Below the pieces are notes generated by a model, which searched no databases, was not told where the DNA came from, and saw only the letters and a list, made by a program, of their open reading frames with translations. DNA of 48,861 nt from the NCBI GenBank assembly GCA_964572725.1, contig CAZNFW010000021.1, positions 1-48,861 of the forward strand. The letters run 5' to 3'. The position numbers were made by a program, and so were the translations under genes. Source of the stretch: Rosettibacter sp964572725. Its GTDB lineage: Bacteria > Bacteroidota > Ignavibacteria > Ignavibacteriales > Melioribacteraceae. The stretch's first letter is position 1; each line of letters begins with the position of its first letter. Of this stretch, positions 43,478 through 48,861 are shown piece after piece.

Positions 43478-44960
43478 AGTATTATTAATTACATTTTTGT
43501 TTACAATATTTACTTATGCTCAAAAAGATACTTTAGAAAAAAAGAGCATTTCTAATTTTTATTCATTAAATGAACTTCGAGAACAATTAGAAGATTCATT
43601 TAACGACCCAAGTTTTAATAACTCATTTTGCGGTGCATATGTTCGCTCACTAAAAACAGGCGAAGTAATCTATAAAAAGAATGCCGATAAACTTTTTGTG
43701 CCAGCATCAAATATGAAATTATTTACTTCTTCAGCCGCACTAATTCTTTTAGGTCATAATTATGTTTATGAAACTAATTTATATGCAAATGGCATAATTA
43801 AAAATGGTGTGCTTAAAGGCGATTTGATTATTCAAGGAACTGGCGACCCCACTATTTCTAATCGCTTTTTCCCGGGAAATCCTACAATTATTTTTGAAAA
43901 GTGGGCAGATAGTTTGATTGCAAAAGGAATAACTCAAATTGATGGTAATATTTTAGGTGATGATTCATACTTCGATAATTCAAGCTTGGGAAAAGGATGG
44001 TTATCTGACTATGAATCCTTCTGGTTTTCTGCTCCTTCTGGTGCTCTCAGCTTTAACGATAATTCAATTGAAATCACAATTACTCCCAGTGAATTAAATT
44101 TTCCAGCAAATATTAAAATTAATCCCGATACAAAGTATGTTACTGTTATAAGTAAAGTATTAACAGTTGGTAATTCAGAAGAGCAGTCAATTAAAGTATC
44201 AAGATTAAGAGGAACAAACTTAATAAGCATAACAGGAAAGATTAAGAAAAATTCAAAACCAGTTGTTGAAAATGTTTCAGTATCAGACCCTACTATGTTT
44301 TTTTTGACAGTATTTAAAGAAGTTCTTGAGAAAAAAGGTATTAATATTAAAGGCAAAATTGAAAGCATTAACACTTCAGAAAAAATTATTATCTATCAAA
44401 ATTTAATTCCGATAATCAATCATCAATCAGTGCCATTAAGAATGATTATTAAGGAATTGAATAAAAACAGCAATAATTTTTATGCAGAACAAATACTAAA
44501 AACTATTGGTTTAGAGATTTATGGTTATGGAACATCAGAAAATGGAATTAAAGCCTGCAAAGATTTATTTAACCAGATTGGAATCAACATAGATAATCTT
44601 GTAATGGTTGATGGCTCAGGTTTATCACAGCTAAATCTTGTTACACCGCGACAAATTGTTAATTTGTTAAGCTACATGTATAAATCAAATATTTTCAGCT
44701 ATTTTTATGATTCACTTCCAATTGCAGGAGTTGATGGAACTCTTTCAGATAGAATGATAAAAACATCTGCTCAAAATAATGTTAGAGCAAAAGCTGGATT
44801 TAATGCTTACAGTTCTTCTCTTTCAGGTTATGTGAAAACAATTTCAGGAGAATATTTAGCATTTTCTATACTCATTAATAATTTTTTATCACCTTCAAGC
44901 CTGGTAAATTACATTCAAGATAATATCTGTAATAAATTGGCAAATTTTGTAAGAAATTAA
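43467..44960 (+). CDS. dacB: D-alanyl-D-alanine carboxypeptidase/endopeptidase (PBP4 type)
   Basis: Periplasmic serine peptidase acting on peptidoglycan, 497 residues from ATG 43467, which gives a clean signal peptide (MVNKVLLITFLFTIFTYAQ). Starts at 43440 and 43452 are also open. The SxxK motif is PASNMKLFTSSAAL (about residue 75), and SxN appears as KNSNNFYAEQ. The third box reads RAKAGFNAYSSSLSGYV, with KAG in place of the usual KTG. The large insert of class C PBPs lies between the first two motifs. It overlaps the pseudouridine synthase by 11 bases, and lysS begins at its stop. Confidence 0.94.
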   Translation: MVNKVLLITFLFTIFTYAQKDTLEKKSISNFYSLNELREQLEDSFNDPSFNNSFCGAYVRSLKTGEVIYKKNADKLFVPASNMKLFTSSAALILLGHNYVYETNLYANGIIKNGVLKGDLIIQGTGDPTISNRFFPGNPTIIFEKWADSLIAKGITQIDGNILGDDSYFDNSSLGKGWLSDYESFWFSAPSGALSFNDNSIEITITPSELNFPANIKINPDTKYVTVISKVLTVGNSEEQSIKVSRLRGTNLISITGKIKKNSKPVVENVSVSDPTMFFLTVFKEVLEKKGINIKGKIESINTSEKIIIYQNLIPIINHQSVPLRMIIKELNKNSNNFYAEQILKTIGLEIYGYGTSENGIKACKDLFNQIGINIDNLVMVDGSGLSQLNLVTPRQIVNLLSYMYKSNIFSYFYDSLPIAGVDGTLSDRMIKTSAQNNVRAKAGFNAYSSSLSGYVKTISGEYLAFSILINNFLSPSSLVNYIQDNICNKLANFVRN

Positions 44961-44971
44961 TGGAGGATAAT

Positions 44972-46480
44972 TTGGAAAACTTCAATTTTGAACAAGAATA
45001 TAATTCATTAATTCAAAGACGTTATGAAGAATTAAACGAACTAATTTCAAAAGGAATTCTTCCTTACGCTTATAGCTACGATGTAAATAACTATTCAATG
45101 AATATTAAAAATAATTATGCAAACTTTGAAGGTAAGGATGTAAGGATTGCCGGCAGAATAATGGCTTTAAGAAGAATGGGAAAAGCTACATTTGCTCATA
45201 TTCAGGATAATGAAGGAAAAATACAAATCTATTTAAAAAAAGACGACCTTGGTGATATGTATGATATTTTTAAGCTGCTTGACATAGGTGATATTATTGG
45301 TGTTGAAGGATATGTTTTTAAAACAAAAACAGGAGAAATTTCTGTTCATTGTAAATCATATCAATTACTTGCGAAATCTTTAAGACCTATTCCAATTGCC
45401 AAAGAAGTAATTGATGAAAATGGCAATAAAATTATTTACGACCAGTTTGCAGACAAAGAACTTCGTTACCGACAGCGTTATGTTGATTTAATTGTTAATC
45501 CAGATGTAAAAAAAGTTTTCGTTACAAGAGCTAAAATAATTACTGAATTAAGAAAATTTTTAGATAATAATAATTTTCTTGAAGTGGAAACCCCAGTCCT
45601 TCAACCATTATATGGAGGTGCAACTGCAAGACCATTTATCACTCATCACAATGCACTTGATATTGACCTTTATTTGAGAATTGCAGATGAACTTTATCTT
45701 AAAAGATTAATTGTGGGTGGCTTTGATGGTGTTTATGAAATTTCTAAAGATTTTCGAAATGAAGGGATGGATAAAACTCACAATCCAGAATTTACTATGC
45801 TTGAATTATATGTTGCATATAAAGATTATTTCTGGATGATGGATTTCGTAGAAAAGATGATTTATGATGTTTGTGTAAATGTTTTTGGAAAAACAGAATT
45901 TGAAATCGAAAACAATAGAATAAATTTTAATCCTCCATGGAAAAGAATTTCTATGGTTGATGAACTAAAAAATTATACTGGAATTGATGTTCTTACTGCT
46001 TCTTATGAAGAATTAGTAAATGCTGTTAAGCAAAGAGGAATAGAAGTAAAAGGTGGTGAAAGCAAAGGTAAATTAATTGATGAATTATTTGAAGCAACTA
46101 TTCAACCGCACTTAATTCAGCCAACATTTGTTATGGATTATCCAATAGAACTTTCACCACTTGCAAAAAAACATCGGAGTAAAGAAGGACTTGTAGAAAG
46201 ATTTGAAGGTTTTGTGCTGGGAAGAGAAATATGTAATGCATTCAGTGAATTAAATGACCCGATTGACCAAAAAAAGAGATTTGAAGAACAAGCAAAAATG
46301 AGAGAAGCTGGCGACGAAGAAGCTCATCAAATTGATGAAGATTTTATTAGAGCTCTTGAATATGGTATGCCTCCTACTGCTGGCTTAGGAATAGGAATTG
46401 ACAGATTGGTAATGCTTCTGACAAATCAACCATCAATTCGTGATGTAATTTTATTTCCACAAATGAAACCTGAAAAATAA
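44972..46480 (+). CDS. lysS: Lysyl-tRNA synthetase, class II
   Basis: 502 residues. The OB-fold anticodon domain lies at about 50-140 (VRIAGRIMALRRMGKATFAHIQD) and the class II catalytic core follows (motif 1 near FLEVETPVLQP, motif 2 FRNEGMDKTHNPEFTMLE, motif 3 GLGIGIDRLVML). TTG 44972 is chosen because GGAGG at 44962-44966 lies five bases ahead. The in-frame ATG 44960 overlaps the dacB stop but has no ribosome site; its own bases form part of the GGAGG. Using ATG would add four residues. Confidence 0.95.
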   Translation: MENFNFEQEYNSLIQRRYEELNELISKGILPYAYSYDVNNYSMNIKNNYANFEGKDVRIAGRIMALRRMGKATFAHIQDNEGKIQIYLKKDDLGDMYDIFKLLDIGDIIGVEGYVFKTKTGEISVHCKSYQLLAKSLRPIPIAKEVIDENGNKIIYDQFADKELRYRQRYVDLIVNPDVKKVFVTRAKIITELRKFLDNNNFLEVETPVLQPLYGGATARPFITHHNALDIDLYLRIADELYLKRLIVGGFDGVYEISKDFRNEGMDKTHNPEFTMLELYVAYKDYFWMMDFVEKMIYDVCVNVFGKTEFEIENNRINFNPPWKRISMVDELKNYTGIDVLTASYEELVNAVKQRGIEVKGGESKGKLIDELFEATIQPHLIQPTFVMDYPIELSPLAKKHRSKEGLVERFEGFVLGREICNAFSELNDPIDQKKRFEEQAKMREAGDEEAHQIDEDFIRALEYGMPPTAGLGIGIDRLVMLLTNQPSIRDVILFPQMKPEK

Positions 46481-46484
46481 TAAG

Positions 46485-48083
46485 ATGAAAAAAAATTTAT
46501 TGAAATATTCTCCAATTGTTATAATTACATTGCTCCTTGGAATTTACATTGGTTTGCAGCTTAATAGATTTTTAACGGCAAGACAAAATTTGCAAATAAA
46601 AAAATTAGAAAATGTATTAAGATATACAGAAAGCTTTTACATTGATACTCTTAAACGAGAAAAACTTGTTGAAGATGCTATTGAAGGAATGTTCAGTAAT
46701 CTGGATCCGCATACAGTTTATATTTCACCACAGGAACAACAAGCATCCCAAGAAGAATTCAGGGGTAATTTTGAAGGCATTGGTATAGAGTTTCAAATAA
46801 TCAAAGATACTGTTGTGGTAGTTTCGCCTATCACTGGTGGACCAAGTGAATCAGTTGGAATTCTTTCAGGAGACAGAATTATTAAAATAAATGGTAAAAG
46901 CTGTATTGGTTTTACCAATGAACAGGTTATTAAATCACTGAGAGGTAAAAAAGGAACAAAAGTAGAAATTACGATATTTCGACCTTCAGCAGGAAAAGAA
47001 ATAAATTTTAATATCGTGAGAGATACTATAAATATCTATTCAGTAAATGTATCCTTAATTTACAATAATGATATTGGATACATTAGCTTAAACAGGTTTG
47101 TAGAAACTTCAACAAATGAAATGATTGAAGCACTAAAAAAATTGTCTTCTTCTGGAATGAAAAAATTAGTTCTCGATTTAAGAAACAATCCGGGTGGATA
47201 TCTTGAACAAGCAGTTCAAATTGCTGATTTATTTCTTGACGATAAAAAATTAATTGTTTATACAAAAGGAAGATTACAGGAATTCAACGAAGAATATAAA
47301 GCAGAAAAAGAATATCCATATGAAAAAATTCCATTGATAATTCTTGTTAATCGAGGTTCAGCTTCTGCCAGTGAAATTATTTCAGGAGCTATTCAAGATT
47401 GGGACAGAGGATTAATTGTTGGAGAAACAACTTTTGGCAAAGGCTTGGTGCAGCGTCAAATTGTTCTGCCAGATAATTCTGCAGTTAGAATCACAATCGC
47501 AAAATATTATACTCCATCTGGCAGAGCGTTACAAAGAAGTTATAAAGACAAAAAAAACTATTACAAAGAACTTTATGAAAGAATTGAATCTGATACAAAT
47601 AATATAAATCATTCGATCGAAGAGAAAAATTCAAAAGAGGTATTTAAGACTAAAAAAGGAAGAAAAGTTTTTGCAGGAAATGGAATAACACCTGATTATA
47701 TAGTAGAAAACTACAAAGATTCTGAATTCTCTTTAGAACTAAGAAAAAATAATATTTATTACCTTTTTGTAAGAAAATATATGGACAAAAATGGACAGTC
47801 ATTAAGACAACTCTATAAAAATGATTTAAAAAAATTTATTAATGAATTTAATTTTTCAGTAGATGATATGAAAACTTTTATAAATTTTGTTAAAGGTCAG
47901 AAAATAAAATTTAATTATGATGATTACATGAAAGATAAAGAAATTACAAAAACAAGGTTAAAGGCTTTTGTTGCAAGAGATATATTTAAAGATGAAGGAT
48001 GGTATTCTGTCATTTTAATGAGTGACAGACAATTTCAAAAAGCAATTCAACATTTTAAAGAAGCAGAAAAAATGATAAGGTGA
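46485..48083 (+). CDS. S41 family carboxyl-terminal processing protease
   Basis: 532 residues. One N-terminal membrane segment (IVIITLLLGIYIGLQL) places the rest in the periplasm. A PDZ domain (about 85-170, with GIGIEFQI and GILSGDRIIKINGKS) is followed by the protease core, with the catalytic Ser in GSASASEIISGAI and Lys in TTFGKGLVQ. The C-terminal 170 residues are a helical extension with no domain I can name. It begins four bases after lysS. CtpA-type enzymes trim or degrade envelope proteins, often hydrolases of the cell wall, which fits the nearby dacB. Confidence 0.95.
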   Translation: MKKNLLKYSPIVIITLLLGIYIGLQLNRFLTARQNLQIKKLENVLRYTESFYIDTLKREKLVEDAIEGMFSNLDPHTVYISPQEQQASQEEFRGNFEGIGIEFQIIKDTVVVVSPITGGPSESVGILSGDRIIKINGKSCIGFTNEQVIKSLRGKKGTKVEITIFRPSAGKEINFNIVRDTINIYSVNVSLIYNNDIGYISLNRFVETSTNEMIEALKKLSSSGMKKLVLDLRNNPGGYLEQAVQIADLFLDDKKLIVYTKGRLQEFNEEYKAEKEYPYEKIPLIILVNRGSASASEIISGAIQDWDRGLIVGETTFGKGLVQRQIVLPDNSAVRITIAKYYTPSGRALQRSYKDKKNYYKELYERIESDTNNINHSIEEKNSKEVFKTKKGRKVFAGNGITPDYIVENYKDSEFSLELRKNNIYYLFVRKYMDKNGQSLRQLYKNDLKKFINEFNFSVDDMKTFINFVKGQKIKFNYDDYMKDKEITKTRLKAFVARDIFKDEGWYSVILMSDRQFQKAIQHFKEAEKMIR

Positions 48084-48086
48084 ATT

Positions 48087-48527
48087 TTGATTAAAGGTTT
48101 ATACGTTAACAACGAAAAAAATATAGTAATAAATAAAAAAGTTGTTCATAAATTAGTACATTTTATAAAAAATGAATTAAATATTTCAATAAAAAATCTG
48201 GAAATAAATTTTGTAACACCGGATACAATCTTGACTATCAACAAAAATTATTTGAACCATAATTATTTGACCGATGTTATTTCCTTTAATTATTCAAATG
48301 AAAATTATAATTTAGATGCAGAGATATTTATATGTAATGATGTAGCAAAAGAAAATGCTGAAATTTATAAAGTAAAATACAAAGATGAATTAAGAAGATT
48401 AATTATTCATGGTATATTGCATTTGATAGGATATGACGACGTTACTCCAGCAAAACGGAAAAAAATGAAACAGATAGAAGATTTACTTGTAAAAAGGACA
48501 AAAAAATTAGGAGAATTAACTAAATAG
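48087..48527 (+). CDS. ybeY: Endoribonuclease YbeY
   Basis: rRNA maturation nuclease of 146 residues. The metal motif is HGILHLIGYDD: the first two histidines are in place, but the third ligand, His in the E. coli pattern (GYDH), is Asp. As I recall, an acidic residue here is usual in Bacteroidetes and Chlorobi, so activity is probably kept. LTDVISFNY is the conserved middle block. The start is TTG 48087, just after the protease stop, with AAGG close ahead. Confidence 0.93.
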   Translation: MIKGLYVNNEKNIVINKKVVHKLVHFIKNELNISIKNLEINFVTPDTILTINKNYLNHNYLTDVISFNYSNENYNLDAEIFICNDVAKENAEIYKVKYKDELRRLIIHGILHLIGYDDVTPAKRKKMKQIEDLLVKRTKKLGELTK

Positions 48528-48528
48528 T

Positions 48529-48861
48529 ATGAATTCAAAAATTGTTGACATATTAACCAAAATACTTGAAGGCATTGGACAGGGTTATACTATAGAAGAA
48601 TTAAATCAAAATTTTATGAAGAAGAAGTATGATAAACAAACTTTAAGCATTGCATTTAGTTTACTATTTGATAAAATCAGTTTTGAAAAAAGTAAATTGG
48701 AAAATGGTTACAGAAATAATAACGGGTTAAGATTCTTAACAGAAGAAGAAAAAGAAATTTTAGGTACTGAAAATTATAACTATCTATTGCACCTTTATAA
48801 TGTTGGTTTAATTAACTCTGAAGCATTGGAAGAAATACTTGAACAGATTTTTTTATTCCCA
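48529..48861 (+). CDS. Smg/DUF494 family protein, N-terminal part (runs off the window)
   Basis: ATG 48529 follows the ybeY stop by one base. The frame stays open for 111 codons to the last base, so the gene is truncated by the window edge. The deduced start is MNSKIVDILTKILEGIGQG. The stretch GLRFLTEEEKEILG followed by YLLHLYNVGLINSEALEEI matches E. coli Smg (RIYTPEECERL, then FLLFLEQIQVLN). Family members are about 155 residues. Function is not established. It belongs to the packed operon that starts at trpS. Confidence 0.82.
   Translation, partial: MNSKIVDILTKILEGIGQGYTIEELNQNFMKKKYDKQTLSIAFSLLFDKISFEKSKLENGYRNNNGLRFLTEEEKEILGTENYNYLLHLYNVGLINSEALEEILEQIFLFP

Noticed and set aside
44009..44374. 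A 121-residue minus-strand open frame opposite dacB
   Set aside because: Shadow of the coding frame; no ribosome site and no family resemblance.

Overview
The window is AT-rich (roughly 70% A+T by eye), gene-dense, non-mobile chromosomal DNA. I infer a member of the Bacteroidota/Chlorobiota/Ignavibacteriota (FCB) group, most likely Ignavibacteria-like. The reasons are a TonB receptor with a carboxypeptidase-regulatory N-terminal domain, an exbB-exbD-exbD set, a Chlorobium-type pyruvoyl arginine decarboxylase, a type 2 IPP isomerase, a FadL porin and S41, MutS2 and PBP4 proteins of that flavour. The taxon is inference only. A run of 39 N (511-549) shows that this is an assembly scaffold. I see no tRNA, rRNA, CRISPR array, phage or complete insertion sequence. 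No stretch longer than 300 bases lacks a gene.

Layout. 1-1554: the end of an ABC importer locus, with a permease broken by the assembly gap and an ATPase with degenerate motifs. 1685-4252: a lipoprotein lytic transglycosylase with six LysM repeats. 4316-9004: a TPP-riboswitch-controlled thiamine operon (TonB receptor, thiamine pyrophosphokinase, SSS-family symporter). 12175-8975, minus strand: smpB, tyrS, pdaD and a TerC-family gene. 12327-19098, plus strand: a methyltransferase, a secreted protein, fni, a prenyl synthase, ptsH, ptsI and a phosphoglucose/phosphomannose isomerase. 19095-23768: an envelope cluster made of a metallopeptidase/propeller/Omp85-type barrel gene, a BamB-like propeller lipoprotein and a PEGA protein. 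26558-23769, minus strand: polA. 26645-28374: a secreted EEP-fold hydrolase and a short-chain dehydrogenase. 28493-30183: exbB, exbD, exbD. 30252-33594: yqeY-like, cvpA-like, mutS2. 33675-34928: a FadL-type porin. 35103-35555: ssb. 35591-38545: a CNNM/CorC protein, a small membrane protein, an MCE protein, acpS. 38634-40363: mnmA and an HNH endonuclease. 40424-48861: a tightly packed series of trpS, scpA, scpB, a pseudouridine synthase, dacB, lysS, a ctp protease, ybeY and a partial smg-like gene.

How the genes work together. The thiamine operon gives a full route: outer-membrane uptake, inner-membrane symport and direct pyrophosphorylation. Product feedback would act through a riboswitch whose terminator and antiterminator can both be read in the DNA. 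The exbB/exbD genes could energise the TonB receptor, although no tonB is present here. fni plus the prenyl synthase form an isoprenoid chain-elongation module next to the general PTS proteins HPr and EI; no EII is in view. The long right-hand operon combines translation, chromosome segregation and cell-wall/periplasmic processing.

The points I would look at first are these. (1) A 109-bp inverted-repeat element sits at the start of the metallopeptidase gene; removing it restores an ATG-started signal peptide in frame. (2) The same gene has an in-frame TGA where an Omp85-type barrel should continue. (3) That protein's peptidase-propeller-barrel fusion lies next to a BamB-like lipoprotein. (4) The first ABC ATPase has lost its Q-loop, signature and H-loop residues. 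(5) The HNH endonuclease gene has a good ribosome binding site but no standard start codon at the expected place.
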